64,000 bases of DNA from Ectothiorhodospira shaposhnikovii (GTDB taxonomy: Bacteria > Pseudomonadota > Gammaproteobacteria > Ectothiorhodospirales > Ectothiorhodospiraceae). Below the pieces are notes generated by a model. It was not told where the DNA came from. It saw nothing but the letters and a program-made list of their open reading frames with translations, and searched no databases. The translations under genes were made by a program, and so were the position numbers. The stretch is taken from the NCBI RefSeq assembly GCF_022227765.1, contig NZ_JAJMLZ010000002.1, positions 62,001 through 126,000 on the forward strand. Reading direction: 5' to 3'. Below, piece by piece: positions 44,394 to 54,103 of the stretch (position 1 is its first letter; each line of letters opens with the position of its first letter).

Positions 44394-45473
44394 TCATCTC
44401 GGATCTTCGGGCACCTCGGGGGCCGGCGGCGGTGTCGCCGGGCGGGCAAACAGGTAACCCTGCACATAGTCCACCCGCCTGCCGCGCAGCCAGTCCCATT
44501 CGGCGCGGGTTTCCACGCCCTCGGCGATGGTGGCGATGTCCAGTTCGCCGGCCATTTCGATCAGCTTGGCCAGCACCTTCTGGCGGAAGGGGTCCTGGTC
44601 GATCCCTTTCACCATAGCACGATCGAACTTGACGAAATCCGGCCGCAACTCCGCCAGCAGGTTGAGGGAGGCATAGCCGGCGCCCAGATCGTCCAGTGCC
44701 ACGCGAAAGCCGGCCTCGCGATAGAAATCCACGATCCGGCGCAGGTGGGCGGTGTCGGAGACGGCCTCGGTTTCCACCACTTCGAACACGAAACGCTGCG
44801 GATCGGCGCCAAGCCGGCGGACTTCGTTCAGGGTGGTCTGGAGACAGTAGGCCGGATCGTAGATGGTGGTGGGATTGAAATTGATGAAGATATTGCAGCG
44901 GATGTTGTGACCCGTCGCCTGACGAATGGCATTGATGCGGGCGGTCCGGTCAAGCTGGAACATGAGGCGGGCGGCCCTGGCCTGCTCCAGCAACCGATCC
45001 GGATAGATGAGCGAGTGTTCCCCGGGGCTTTGTCCGCGCATGAGGGATTCGTAGGCGAAGATCTGATCCGGGCGCCGGGTATGGACGATGGGCTGGAAAT
45101 GGAACACCAGGCTTTCCGTCTCGATGATGTCCACCAGCCAGCCGCTGCAGGCCCGCGCCAGCAGGGCGTGCAGGCTCTGGGTACGGGGCAGATGGGCGAT
45201 GCCGAAGGATTGATCCTCGGGCAGCAAGGCGGCCTGACAGTCCCGGATCTCGGCCTCGCTCAACTGATCCTTGAGCCGTTGGGCCAGCGGCTGCAGATCA
45301 CCGTTGCCCAGGCGGATCTCCAGAACCCCTTCGATGCCGTTGTGAACCGGATAGCCCTGGGCCTGCAGGTGTTTGTGGAGTGCCTTGAGGGTGTGGGACA
45401 GGAACGGCGCCAGATAGAGCCGCCCCGGTCCGGGTTCACAGCGCTCGATGATCTGGCAGTCTTGGCATGTCAT
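44394..45473 (-). CDS. EAL domain cyclic-di-GMP phosphodiesterase
   Basis: The 359-residue product has an N-terminal region of ~110 residues with a cysteine-rich start ('[10 protein letters not shown]') and then an EAL domain. Catalytic residues are recognisable: Glu in 'AYESLMRG' (the EAL motif reads ESL), Asn in '[10 protein letters not shown]', Glu in 'FEVVETE', the Asp pair in '[12 protein letters not shown]', Lys in 'VKFDR' and Glu in 'AEGVET'. It should therefore hydrolyse c-di-GMP, lowering the signal that promotes biofilm and exopolysaccharide. It is the first gene of the sucrose operon, 19 nt before the invertase. No membrane segment or known sensor domain is visible. Confidence 0.88.
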   Translation of the reverse strand: MTCQDCQIIERCEPGPGRLYLAPFLSHTLKALHKHLQAQGYPVHNGIEGVLEIRLGNGDLQPLAQRLKDQLSEAEIRDCQAALLPEDQSFGIAHLPRTQSLHALLARACSGWLVDIIETESLVFHFQPIVHTRRPDQIFAYESLMRGQSPGEHSLIYPDRLLEQARAARLMFQLDRTARINAIRQATGHNIRCNIFINFNPTTIYDPAYCLQTTLNEVRRLGADPQRFVFEVVETEAVSDTAHLRRIVDFYREAGFRVALDDLGAGYASLNLLAELRPDFVKFDRAMVKGIDQDPFRQKVLAKLIEMAGELDIATIAEGVETRAEWDWLRGRRVDYVQGYLFARPATPPPAPEVPEDPR

Positions 45474-45726
45474 GGCGGACACCTCATCCCAGGGAGTCTT
45501 TCCCTGCCCGGCACTGTCCCAATGTGATGAACACTCACTGCGCACTCCCTATCTGGAGAAAGGTCCCGACAGATCGTCCGTGGACGAACCGGCCTTGACA
45601 TTCTTTCCGGCCATTCTCCCCCGTGGGGCGGGCGAAGGCAGCCCCTCCAGGGTGGATAGGGAAGCGTGGCGATATGATCATAACCGATCCCGGATGGGGA
45701 TCAAAAAACGACGAGGTGTCTGCATC

Positions 45727-46125
45727 ATGAACGAGAAGGTGAGCAAGTCCGAGGCCCAGTGGCGTGCCGAACTGACGCCGGAGCAGTATCGCGTCACCCG
45801 GGAGGCGGGCACGGAACGGGCCTTCACCGGCTGTTTCCATGATCACAAGGCCGCGGGGGTATATCACTGCATCTGCTGTGATGCCCCGCTGTTCAACAGT
45901 GATCACAAGTACGACTCGGGTAGCGGCTGGCCCAGCTACTGGCAGCCAGTGAGTGAATCGGCCCTGGAACGGCATGAGGATCGCAGCCTGTTCATGACCC
46001 GGGTAGAGGTGCGCTGCGCCGGCTGCGATGCCCACCTGGGGCATGTGTTCGAGGACGGCCCACCGCCCACCGGACTGCGCTACTGCATCAACTCGGCGGC
46101 GTTGCGGTTTCAGGGGGCGGAATAG
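45727..46125 (+). CDS. msrB: Peptide-methionine (R)-S-oxide reductase MsrB
   Basis: The 132-residue enzyme repairs oxidised methionine. It has the zinc-binding cysteine pairs 'CICC' and 'CAGC', the conserved '[13 protein letters not shown]', '[20 protein letters not shown]' and the catalytic Cys in '[11 protein letters not shown]'. The ATG at 45727 with a GAGGTG site upstream gives the usual length; a longer frame exists but is not homologous. It lies alone on the plus strand, divergent from the sucrose operon and convergent with the RND pump (gap 19 nt). Confidence 0.95.
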   Translation: MNEKVSKSEAQWRAELTPEQYRVTREAGTERAFTGCFHDHKAAGVYHCICCDAPLFNSDHKYDSGSGWPSYWQPVSESALERHEDRSLFMTRVEVRCAGCDAHLGHVFEDGPPPTGLRYCINSAALRFQGAE

Positions 46126-46144
46126 CCCCCATCTCCCCGGCACC

Positions 46145-49100
46145 TCAAACCCCGGCTTCCCCATGTTGCCGGTCCAGTTCGTCAATGCGCCTCCCGGTCT
46201 CGCCCGGCGAGGTGGTGTTGCGGGCCAGGGTCTGGTAGGCCACCGGCACCACGAACAGGGTGAACAGGGTGGCGAACAGCACGCCGGCAAACACCACGGT
46301 GCCGATCACGAACCGGCTCTCCGCACCCGGACCGCTGGCCAGGATCAGCGGCAGGGTGCCCATCACCGTGGTGAAGGCCGTCATCAGCACCGGCCGTAGC
46401 CGGATCTGCGCCGCCTCCACCAGGGCCTCCCGGAACTCACGTCCGGTGTCCCGCAACTGGTTGGTGAACTCCACGATCAGAATGCCGTTCTTGGCCGCCA
46501 GACCGATGAGCATGACGATCCCGATCTGGCTGTAGATGTTGAGGGTCTGGCCGGTCAGCAGCAGTCCCACCAGCGCCCCCACCACCGCCAGCGGCACGGT
46601 GGTGAGGATCACCGCCGGCTGGACGAAGCTCTCGAACTGGGCCGCCAGCACCAAAAACACCACCACCAAGGCCAGCACGAAGATGAACAGGATGGCACCA
46701 CCCGCCTCCTTGAACTCCAGGGATTCCCCCTTGTAGTCGATGCGTGCCTCCGCCGGCAGTTCCTCCGCGGCGATACGCTCCAGGTACTCCAGGGCCTCCC
46801 CCAGGGTGTAGCCCGGGGCCAGACCCGCGGTGATGGTGATGGCGCGCATGCGGTTGTAGCGGCTCAAAGTGGCCGCGTCCGCCTGCTCCACGAAACTCAC
46901 CACGTTGGACAGGGGGATCAGCGCCCCCGTGGTGGTGGAGCGCACGTAGATGTTGCGGATGTCGTCGGGGGTCCGGCGCTGATCCGGTATCCCCTCCAGG
47001 ATCACGTCATACTCCTCGCCCCGGTCGATGTAGGTGGTCACCCGCCGCGAGCCCAGCACCGTTTCCAGGGTCCGGCCGATGCTCTCGAAGGACACCCCCA
47101 GATCCGCCGCCCGGTCCTTGTCGATGGTCACCATCAGCTGGGGCCGGGTTTCCTTGAAATCGGAATCCAGATTTCTCAGGTTGGGGTTTTCCGAAGCCCG
47201 TTCGATGATCAGGTCCCGCCATTCCACCAGTTCATCATAGCTGGGACCACCGATGACGAACTGGACCGGCTGGCCCACCCGGCGCCCGCCCAACCCCTGG
47301 CGCATGACGGTGATGGCCCGCACGTCCGGGATCTGGGCCAGTTCGGCGGACAGGGCGCTCATGATCTCCCAGGCGGAGCGCTCACGATCGTTCCAGTGGG
47401 CCAGCACCACGATGCCGAAACCGTTGTTCACCGCCTCCGCGCCGCCGAAGCCCCGCGGGGTGCGGGCCAGCACCCGGATGGCCTCGCCGGATTCGATCAA
47501 GGGCATGAGCCGGGCCTCCACCTGGCGCATCTGGGACTGCATGTGCTCGTAGCCCGCCCCCTCCGGGCCGTCCACCAGGACGAAGAAGGCCCCCCGGTCT
47601 TCCGGCGGGGCGTATTCGTTGGGAATGCGCTCGACCAGACTGATGATGGCCACCAGCATGGCCACCATGACCACCCCGGTCACCACCGGCACCTTGAGGG
47701 AACCCCGCAGCGCCTTGCCGTAGAGGGCCGACAGACGATCAAAGGTTACCGCCATGACATGATTCAGCCCGGTCTTGCCGGTATCCTTGCGGATCAGACG
47801 GGCACACATCACCGGCGACAGGGTCAGGGCCACGATGCTGGAAAAGGCCACCGCCGCCGCCATGGCCAGGGCGAACTCGGTGAACAGACGCCCGATATTG
47901 CCCTCCAGGAAGGCCAGGGGCACGAACACGGAGATGAGAACCAGGGTGGTGGCCACCACCGCAAAACCCACCTGCCGTGCCCCCCGGTAGGCCGCCAACA
48001 GGGGCGGCTCGCCGGCCTCGATGCGCCGATGGATGTTCTCCAGCACCACGATGGCATCGTCCACCACCAGGCCGATGGCCAGCACCAACGCCAGCAGGGT
48101 GAGCAGGTTGACGGAAAAACCCAGGGCATAGAGGGCGATGAAGGCCGCCGTGAGGGAGACCGGCACGGTCACCGCCGGCACCAGCATGGCCCGCACGCTG
48201 CCCAGGAACAGGTAGATCACCAGGATCACCACCAGCATGGCAATGAACAGGGTGGTGAACACCTCCTTGATGGCACCGTCGATGAACACCGAGGTGTCAT
48301 AGCTCATGGCGATGCGGGTGCCTTCGGGCAGGGTGGGGTTGATCAGGTCCACTTCCGCCCGCACCGCCCGGGACACGGCCAGGGTGTTGGCGGTGGACTG
48401 CTGGATGATGCCCAGGCCCACCATGTCCTCGCCGTTGCCGCGCAGTTCGGTACGATCGTTCTCCGGTCCCACCGCCACCCGGGCCACCTCCCCCAGGCGG
48501 ACCAGGTGGCCGTCATCCCCGCGCCGGATCACCAGGCGGGCAAAATCGTCGGCGCTCTGATAGCCGCGGGCCAGGCGCACGTTGAACTCCCGCTGCAGGG
48601 AGTCCACCCGTCCGGCGGGGAGTTCCACGTTTTCCCGCCGCAGGGCGGACTCCACGTCCTCCACCGTCAGGCCCCGGGCGGCCAGGGCCTCCCGGTCCAG
48701 CCAGATGCGCATGGCATACCGCTTGGCGCCGCCGATCCGGATCAGGGCCACCCCGTCCACGGTGGACAGGCGGTCCACCAGGTAGCGCTCGGCATAATCG
48801 GTGAGCTGCAGGCCGTCCATGTGTTCGCTGGCCAGATTGAGCCACATGATGGGATCCGCGTTGGTATCCGCCTTGAACACCTGGGGCGGGTCCGCCTCGT
48901 CCGGCAGCTGTCGCAGCACCCGGGCCACCGCCTCGCGCACGTCGTTGGCGGCGGCGTCGATGTCCCGGTTGATCTGGAATTCGATGGTGAGGCGGGACTG
49001 GCCGTCGATGCTCTCCGAGGAGATCCACTTGATCCCCTCGATGCCGCTGACCCGGTCCTCGATGAGCTGGGTGATCTTGGTCTCGACGATGGCGGCGTTG

Positions 49101-49261
49101 GCGCCCCGATAATCGGTCTGCACCGTCACCACCGGCGGGTTGATATCCGGATATTCCCGCAGGGGCAGACGATCAAAGGACAACACCCCGAAGGTGACCA
49201 GCAACAGGCTGATCACCACGGCCAGGACCGGCCGGCGGTTGGCAACATCGGAAAGGATCAT
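46145..49261 (-). CDS. RND-type efflux pump permease (HAE1 family)
   Basis: The 1038-residue inner-membrane transporter has the twelve-helix RND layout with two large periplasmic loops. The proton-relay residues are present: an Asp pair in 'GLVVDDAIVVLENIHRR' (helix 4) and Lys in 'LIGLAAKNGILIVEF' (helix 10). Length and the N-terminal 'LREYPDINPPVVTVQTDYRG' match multidrug exporters related to MexB/AcrB. It is the partner of the adaptor encoded just upstream (overlap 4 nt); no outer-membrane channel gene is present, so it would recruit one from elsewhere. Substrates cannot be told from the sequence. Confidence 0.95.
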   Translation of the reverse strand: MILSDVANRRPVLAVVISLLLVTFGVLSFDRLPLREYPDINPPVVTVQTDYRGANAAIVETKITQLIEDRVSGIEGIKWISSESIDGQSRLTIEFQINRDIDAAANDVREAVARVLRQLPDEADPPQVFKADTNADPIMWLNLASEHMDGLQLTDYAERYLVDRLSTVDGVALIRIGGAKRYAMRIWLDREALAARGLTVEDVESALRRENVELPAGRVDSLQREFNVRLARGYQSADDFARLVIRRGDDGHLVRLGEVARVAVGPENDRTELRGNGEDMVGLGIIQQSTANTLAVSRAVRAEVDLINPTLPEGTRIAMSYDTSVFIDGAIKEVFTTLFIAMLVVILVIYLFLGSVRAMLVPAVTVPVSLTAAFIALYALGFSVNLLTLLALVLAIGLVVDDAIVVLENIHRRIEAGEPPLLAAYRGARQVGFAVVATTLVLISVFVPLAFLEGNIGRLFTEFALAMAAAVAFSSIVALTLSPVMCARLIRKDTGKTGLNHVMAVTFDRLSALYGKALRGSLKVPVVTGVVMVAMLVAIISLVERIPNEYAPPEDRGAFFVLVDGPEGAGYEHMQSQMRQVEARLMPLIESGEAIRVLARTPRGFGGAEAVNNGFGIVVLAHWNDRERSAWEIMSALSAELAQIPDVRAITVMRQGLGGRRVGQPVQFVIGGPSYDELVEWRDLIIERASENPNLRNLDSDFKETRPQLMVTIDKDRAADLGVSFESIGRTLETVLGSRRVTTYIDRGEEYDVILEGIPDQRRTPDDIRNIYVRSTTTGALIPLSNVVSFVEQADAATLSRYNRMRAITITAGLAPGYTLGEALEYLERIAAEELPAEARIDYKGESLEFKEAGGAILFIFVLALVVVFLVLAAQFESFVQPAVILTTVPLAVVGALVGLLLTGQTLNIYSQIGIVMLIGLAAKNGILIVEFTNQLRDTGREFREALVEAAQIRLRPVLMTAFTTVMGTLPLILASGPGAESRFVIGTVVFAGVLFATLFTLFVVPVAYQTLARNTTSPGETGRRIDELDRQHGEAGV

Positions 49262-50340
49262 GAGCGGCCACCCATGGGCTGGTATTCACGCACCACCTCC
49301 ACGGCGCTGCCGGGGCGGATGCGGACCGTGCCTTCCTGGACCACCCGGGTTCCGGCTTCCAGGCCGTCCAGGATTTCCACGTAGCCTGGCACCCGTCGAC
49401 CGGCCTCCACATCCTGTCGACGCACCCGGTCCTCGTCGGTGACCACGAAGACGTAGTGCTGATCCCGCACCTGCATCAGGGCCGATTCGGGAATGGACAG
49501 GGATTCCATCTGGTCCTTGACCAGGGTGACGGTCAGGAGCATGCCGGGGCGCAAGGCGCCGTCGGGGTTGGGGATGGCGGCGCGCACCATGGCGGCGCGA
49601 GTGCCGGGGTCGACCCGGGTGTCCACGCTGGTGACCTCGCCCTGGAAGGTGCGATCCCGGTAGGCGGCGCTGCGGGCCTCGATGCGCTGTCCCGAGGCCA
49701 CCCCGGGCAGGAAAGTTTCCGGCACGCTGAAGTCCAGCTTGATGACGCTGATGTCATCCAGGGTGGTGATGACGGTACCCGGCGTGACCAGGGCACCGAG
49801 GCTGACGCGACGAAAACCCACCACACCGTCGAAGGGGGCACGGATCACCCGGTCGGCCACCCGGACCTGGGCCGCCTCCAGCCGGGCCTGGGCCTCGCTC
49901 AGGCGGGACTGCTGCTCGTCCAGGCGCTGCCGGGGCAGGTTGCGGTCGGCCACCAGGCCGCGGATGCGCTCCAGCTCCCGACGCTGTTCCTCCACGCTGA
50001 CCTGCCGCTCGCGGGCCTCGGCCATCTCCTCGGCGGCCGCCAGACGCACCAGTACCTGGCCGCGGCTCACCCGCTGACCGTCGCTGAATTCGATGCTCTC
50101 CACCGGCGAGGTGATGCGGGCGGTGATTTCCACCGACTCATTGGCGCGGGCGGTGCCGAGGGATTCCAGACTGGTTTCAAAGTAGCGCTGGGCCACGGGG
50201 GCCACCACCACCGGCACCGGTCCCTGGGCACCGCGGGCCGGCGGCGGCGCGGCGGCGTGATCCGCCAGGATCACGTAGGCAACCCCCGCCAGGATGGCCA
50301 GGGTCAGGATGCCCGGGGCGATCAATTTCTTTCCAGTCAC
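49258..50340 (-). CDS. RND efflux periplasmic adaptor subunit
   Basis: The 361-residue membrane-fusion protein has an N-terminal anchor (about residues 8-25), a lipoyl-like half 'IRAPFDGVVGFRRVSLGALV', a coiled-coil hairpin ('RRELERIRGLVADRNLPRQR' and 'LSEAQARLEAAQVRVAD') and a C-terminal beta domain ('LIPESALMQ'-like 'LSIPESALMQVRDQHYVFVV'). It links the RND permease to an outer-membrane channel. The GTG at 50340 is preferred, with GAGGA 6 nt upstream; the frame is open to 50391 but that part overlaps repeat-flanking DNA. Confidence 0.92.
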   Translation of the reverse strand: MTGKKLIAPGILTLAILAGVAYVILADHAAAPPPARGAQGPVPVVVAPVAQRYFETSLESLGTARANESVEITARITSPVESIEFSDGQRVSRGQVLVRLAAAEEMAEARERQVSVEEQRRELERIRGLVADRNLPRQRLDEQQSRLSEAQARLEAAQVRVADRVIRAPFDGVVGFRRVSLGALVTPGTVITTLDDISVIKLDFSVPETFLPGVASGQRIEARSAAYRDRTFQGEVTSVDTRVDPGTRAAMVRAAIPNPDGALRPGMLLTVTLVKDQMESLSIPESALMQVRDQHYVFVVTDEDRVRRQDVEAGRRVPGYVEILDGLEAGTRVVQEGTVRIRPGSAVEVVREYQPMGGRS

Positions 50341-50384
50341 GTTCAGTCCTCGGCAAAATCGAATCCTTCCGCCAGGGACGGAAG

Positions 50385-50470
50385 GGGGCAATCACCCCCC
50401 CTCTCCCCAAGGGAGAGGGTTGGGGTGAGGGGAAGTCAGGAAATACCCCCCGCCCCCGGGGAGAGGGGGT
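50385..50470. repeat. Dispersed C/G-rich hairpin repeat (inverted copy)
   Basis: Contains stem 50399-50407/50411-50419 followed by 'TTGGGGTGAGGGG' and a further G/C-rich stem. It is the reverse complement of the consensus at 17473-17515. It lies between the RND adaptor gene and the 3' end of the glutathionyl-hydroquinone reductase gene and supplies the last codons of the latter. Confidence 0.7.
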
Positions 50471-51446
50471 CAATGCGATCACGGCCATGGGGCGCCATGA
50501 AATCCAGCGCCGGGCCGCGGGGGATGATACCACCGGGATTCAGATGCTCATGACTGCCGTAGTAATGGGTCTTGATGTGATCCATGTTCACGGTCTCCGC
50601 CACCCCCCGCACCTGATACAGCTCCCGGGTGTACGCCCACAGATTCGGATAGTCCACCAGTCGCTGCCGGTTGCACTTGAAATGGCTGTAATACACCGCG
50701 TCAAAGCGCACCAGGGTGGTGAACAGGCGCCAGTCCGCCTCGGTGATTCGGTCACCCACCAGATACCGCTGCCGGGACAGCCGCGCCTCCAGCCAGTCGA
50801 GGGTCTCGAACAGACGGTCGAAGGCCCGCTCATAGGCGGCCTGCTCGGTGGCGAACCCGGCCCGGTACACACCATTGTTCAACGTGTCATAGACCCTTTG
50901 GTTGACAGCATCGATCTGTCCCCGCAGGGCCTCGGGATAGAAGTCCACGTGCTGATCCGTATGCGCTTCGAAGGCGCTGTTGAACATGCGGATGATCTCG
51001 GAAGACTCGTTGTTGACGATGGTCCGGCGATGCCGGTCCCAGAGGGTGGGCACGGTGACGATGCCGGTGTATTCCGGATCCGCCAGGGTATAGGCCTGAT
51101 GCAGGTATTCAAAGCCGTTGACGTGATCTTCCGTGGCCCCCGGCCAGGGCTGAAAGCGCCAGCCCTGCTCCAGCATGAACGGGTTCACCACCGAGACGCC
51201 GATGACATCTTCCAGCCCCTTGAGGGCACGGAAGATCAGGGTGCGGTGCGCCCAGGGGCAGGCCAGGGACACATAAAGATGATAACGGCCGGGTTCCGCG
51301 GGAAAGCCGCCCTCGCCGGTCGGCCCGGGCGCACCGTCGGGGGTGATCCAGTGCCGGAACAGCGAGTCCTTGCGAATGAATTCACCGTCCTCGGTTTCCT
51401 CGGCCAGCCAGTCGCTGCGCAGCTGGCCCTTGATGAGCAGGCTCAT
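50436..51446 (-). CDS. Glutathionyl-hydroquinone reductase (YqjG/ECM4-like GST)
   Basis: The 336-residue product has the Xi-class glutathione transferase signature: catalytic Cys in 'LYVSLACPWAHRTLIFRALK', 'TVPTLWDRHRRTIVNNESSE' for glutathione binding, and the C-terminal 'RLVDYPNLWAYTRELYQV' and 'HYYGSHEHLNPGGIIPRGP'. Members reduce glutathionyl-hydroquinones in the cytoplasm. The ATG at 51446 has an AGGAGA site. The final ~15 residues ('RIDPLSPGAGGIS') fall in a dispersed repeat; the family normally ends near 'RGP', so this tail looks like a read-through extension. Confidence 0.9.
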   Translation of the reverse strand: MSLLIKGQLRSDWLAEETEDGEFIRKDSLFRHWITPDGAPGPTGEGGFPAEPGRYHLYVSLACPWAHRTLIFRALKGLEDVIGVSVVNPFMLEQGWRFQPWPGATEDHVNGFEYLHQAYTLADPEYTGIVTVPTLWDRHRRTIVNNESSEIIRMFNSAFEAHTDQHVDFYPEALRGQIDAVNQRVYDTLNNGVYRAGFATEQAAYERAFDRLFETLDWLEARLSRQRYLVGDRITEADWRLFTTLVRFDAVYYSHFKCNRQRLVDYPNLWAYTRELYQVRGVAETVNMDHIKTHYYGSHEHLNPGGIIPRGPALDFMAPHGRDRIDPLSPGAGGIS

Positions 51447-51547
51447 GACGTCTCCTGAAAATGGGGAATGGGAATCGAGCATCCAGTGCTCTCAGGTCTG
51501 ACCCGGGCCGACCGGGTTCGTTCAGGCACCGCCGGGGCCGCCGGCGG

Positions 51548-54103
51548 ATGACTTGCCGGTCACGGCAGTCTATAACTGACGGGAAATCCACGCGCGGAGT
51601 TTTCGGCCCCTTGTCCCGCTCACCGAACCGTCCCGGCACAGGGGCACTGATCCTGATCATCGTCCTGCTGCTGACCTGGCTGGCGGGCAGTTATACCGTG
51701 CCGCTGCGTTCCCTGGAACAGGATGTCCGCCAGGCGGCCACCCAGTTGTTGCCCCGGCCGGACCGGCTACCGGGGGTGGTCCTGATCGAGATCCGCGACG
51801 AGGACGTCCGCCGTCACACCCCCTACTCCCGGGCCATCCTGGCCCGGGCGGTGGATCGGCTGCAGGTCATGGGGGCCGCGGGCATCGGCCTGCATCTGGA
51901 CCTGGATCACCCGGAAACCCCGCCCCTGACACCCCGCCCCGACCAGGATACCGATGCCCGTCTGGCCCAGGCGCTGGCAGGTCACGGCAGGGCCCTGGTG
52001 GCCGCCTCCCTGCATCGGGGCAGCGGGCCGGCCTCCCTGCCGGAAGGACGGCTGGACGGCACCACTCCGGCCTGGCCGCAATGGCCGGTCCTGCGGCTGC
52101 TGGCACGCCCGGCCGTCCTGCCCGGGGCCGACAGTCACCTGCGGGTGCCGATCCCACCCCTGTCCGGGGCCGCCACCGTGGCCGTGACACCCTCCGCGGA
52201 TCGTCCGCACCCCCCGGACCCGGCCCTGCTGCCGATACGTGGCGGCCATGCGCCGGGCATGGCCCTGGGGCTGGCGGCCATCCTGGCGGGACATGCGCCC
52301 GGTGATCTGGTGGTGACACCCGGCCGGGGTGTGCGGATGGGCGATGATGTCCTGAGCCTTGGCCCTGACCTGTCGCTCCTTGCCGTGCCGCCACGGCGGG
52401 ATCCCCGGGGACAGGCGCTGGATACCTGGACACTGGACGACCTGCTGATGGAACGGGTGCCGGCGAGCGCGATTGAGGGCCGGGCCGTGGTCATCGGCCT
52501 CAATCAGCCGCATCAGACCCCCTTCATCACCCACGGGGGCCTGAGCCTGCCCCCCGCCGCCTGGACCGCCTGGGCCGCCGGGGCCGTCCACGAAGGTCAC
52601 CGTGTTCGTGTCGGCGGCGGATTCCACGCCCTGGAGCGATGGCTGCTGGCGGCGGCGGCCCTCTACCTGCTCTGGCCGGCAAGCCGTGGGCCGGACTCCC
52701 GTCGCGCCGTCCTCGGCAGCGGCGGCCTGGTTCTCGGCCTGCTGCTGTTGACGCTGACCACCCTGACGGCAACGGGCTGGTGGCTACCGCTCATCCTCCC
52801 CGCCCTGTTCGTCGGGCTGGGGCACGGGCTGCTGGTGGTCCAGGCCCGGCTCACGCGACGCCTGGCGCGGGATCGGCTGGATGCCGCCGAGGCTCGATTG
52901 CAGTTGGGGGCGCAGTTACGGGAGCAAGGGCACCTGGAGCCGTCATTCGCGGCCCTGCAACGCTGTCATGTCCCCCTGGAGCCGCTGTTCGGCGAGTTGT
53001 ACCGACTGGGCCGCGACTTTGAGCGCAGACGTCAGTACGGCCGCGCGGTGGAGGTCTTTCAGTATCTGCGGGACCGGAATCCCGCATTCCAGGATACCGA
53101 GCAACGACTGGCCCGCCTCAAGCCCTTCGCCGGCTCCAGACAGCCCCGTCTCGGTGACATGAAGCACATCCGGGGCGGCAAGGCGTTGCTGCTGTCCGAT
53201 GACGGCACCGACCAGCCCATGATCGGCCGCTACCGGGTGGAAAGACAACTGGGCAAAGGCGCCATGGGCATCGTCTACCTGGGGGTGGACCCCCATATCA
53301 ATCGCCGGGTGGCGATCAAGACCCTGGCCCTGGACCGGGCCTTCGAGCCGGAGGTCAGGGAGGAAGCAAAGCAGCGATTCTTTCGCGAGGCGGAGGCTTC
53401 CGGACGTCTGGATCACCGCCATATCGTGACGGTCTACGATGTGGGCGAGGAGCACGACATGGCCTTCATCGCCATGGATTATCTGGAAGGCGAGCCGCTG
53501 GAGGCCTTTACCCGTCCGGACACCCTGCTGCCCATCCCCGAGGTACTGGAGGCCTGTGCCCAGGTGGCCGAGGGACTGGCCTATGCCCATGAACAGGGCG
53601 TCCTGCATCGGGATGTCAAGCCGGCCAACATCATCTACGACCGAGAGCGACGGACGGTGAAGATCACCGACTTCGGCATCGCCAGCATCATCGGGCACGA
53701 CCGCGGCGGCGGTGGTCCGCGCCAGGGCACCCCCGCCTTCATGTCGCCGGAACTGGTCACGGGTCAGTCGGTGGATGCCCGCGCCGACCTGTTTTCCCTC
53801 GGGGTGTGCCTGTACCAGCTGCTGACGGGTGAACTGCCGTTCAAGGCCGACACCCTGACCGGGCTGATCTCGCAGATCGCCCAGTCGCCGCCCGGGGACA
53901 TTCTGTCGCTGCGCCCCGAACTGGGTCCGGTGATCCAGGTGATGGTGAAAAAGGCCCTGCAGAAAAACCCCGACCTGCGCTACCAGAACGGCACCCAGAT
54001 GGCCAAGGCCCTGCGGGACTGCGGTGACAGCCTCAGGAGAATGCCCCGGCAAGGACAGTACAGCCTGCATGGGAATGACGATGATCATCCACTCGGGTTT
54101 TGA
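51548..54103 (+). CDS. CHASE2-domain serine/threonine protein kinase
   Basis: The product (about 851 residues) combines a periplasmic CHASE2 sensor, bounded by an N-terminal membrane helix and three more helices around residues 355-440, with a cytoplasmic linker containing a TPR-like segment and a eukaryotic-type kinase domain (about 560-830). Kinase motifs: 'LGKGAMGIVYLG', Lys in 'RVAIKTLA', 'LHRDVKPANIIY', 'ITDFGIAS', 'TPAFMSPEL' and 'DLFSLGVCLYQLLTGELPF'. All catalytic residues are present, so it should phosphorylate Ser/Thr in response to an unknown envelope signal. The start is unclear (ATG 51548, or TTG 51611 just before the first helix). Its 3' end overlaps the convergent adaptor gene by 19 nt. 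Confidence 0.88.
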   Translation: MTCRSRQSITDGKSTRGVFGPLSRSPNRPGTGALILIIVLLLTWLAGSYTVPLRSLEQDVRQAATQLLPRPDRLPGVVLIEIRDEDVRRHTPYSRAILARAVDRLQVMGAAGIGLHLDLDHPETPPLTPRPDQDTDARLAQALAGHGRALVAASLHRGSGPASLPEGRLDGTTPAWPQWPVLRLLARPAVLPGADSHLRVPIPPLSGAATVAVTPSADRPHPPDPALLPIRGGHAPGMALGLAAILAGHAPGDLVVTPGRGVRMGDDVLSLGPDLSLLAVPPRRDPRGQALDTWTLDDLLMERVPASAIEGRAVVIGLNQPHQTPFITHGGLSLPPAAWTAWAAGAVHEGHRVRVGGGFHALERWLLAAAALYLLWPASRGPDSRRAVLGSGGLVLGLLLLTLTTLTATGWWLPLILPALFVGLGHGLLVVQARLTRRLARDRLDAAEARLQLGAQLREQGHLEPSFAALQRCHVPLEPLFGELYRLGRDFERRRQYGRAVEVFQYLRDRNPAFQDTEQRLARLKPFAGSRQPRLGDMKHIRGGKALLLSDDGTDQPMIGRYRVERQLGKGAMGIVYLGVDPHINRRVAIKTLALDRAFEPEVREEAKQRFFREAEASGRLDHRHIVTVYDVGEEHDMAFIAMDYLEGEPLEAFTRPDTLLPIPEVLEACAQVAEGLAYAHEQGVLHRDVKPANIIYDRERRTVKITDFGIASIIGHDRGGGGPRQGTPAFMSPELVTGQSVDARADLFSLGVCLYQLLTGELPFKADTLTGLISQIAQSPPGDILSLRPELGPVIQVMVKKALQKNPDLRYQNGTQMAKALRDCGDSLRRMPRQGQYSLHGNDDDHPLGF

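Noticed and set aside
47396-49384. Long open frame (662 codons) on the plus strand opposite the RND pump gene
   Set aside because: Composition is dominated by His, Gly and Gln, as expected for the antisense of a GC-rich gene, and the opposite strand has full RND homology.
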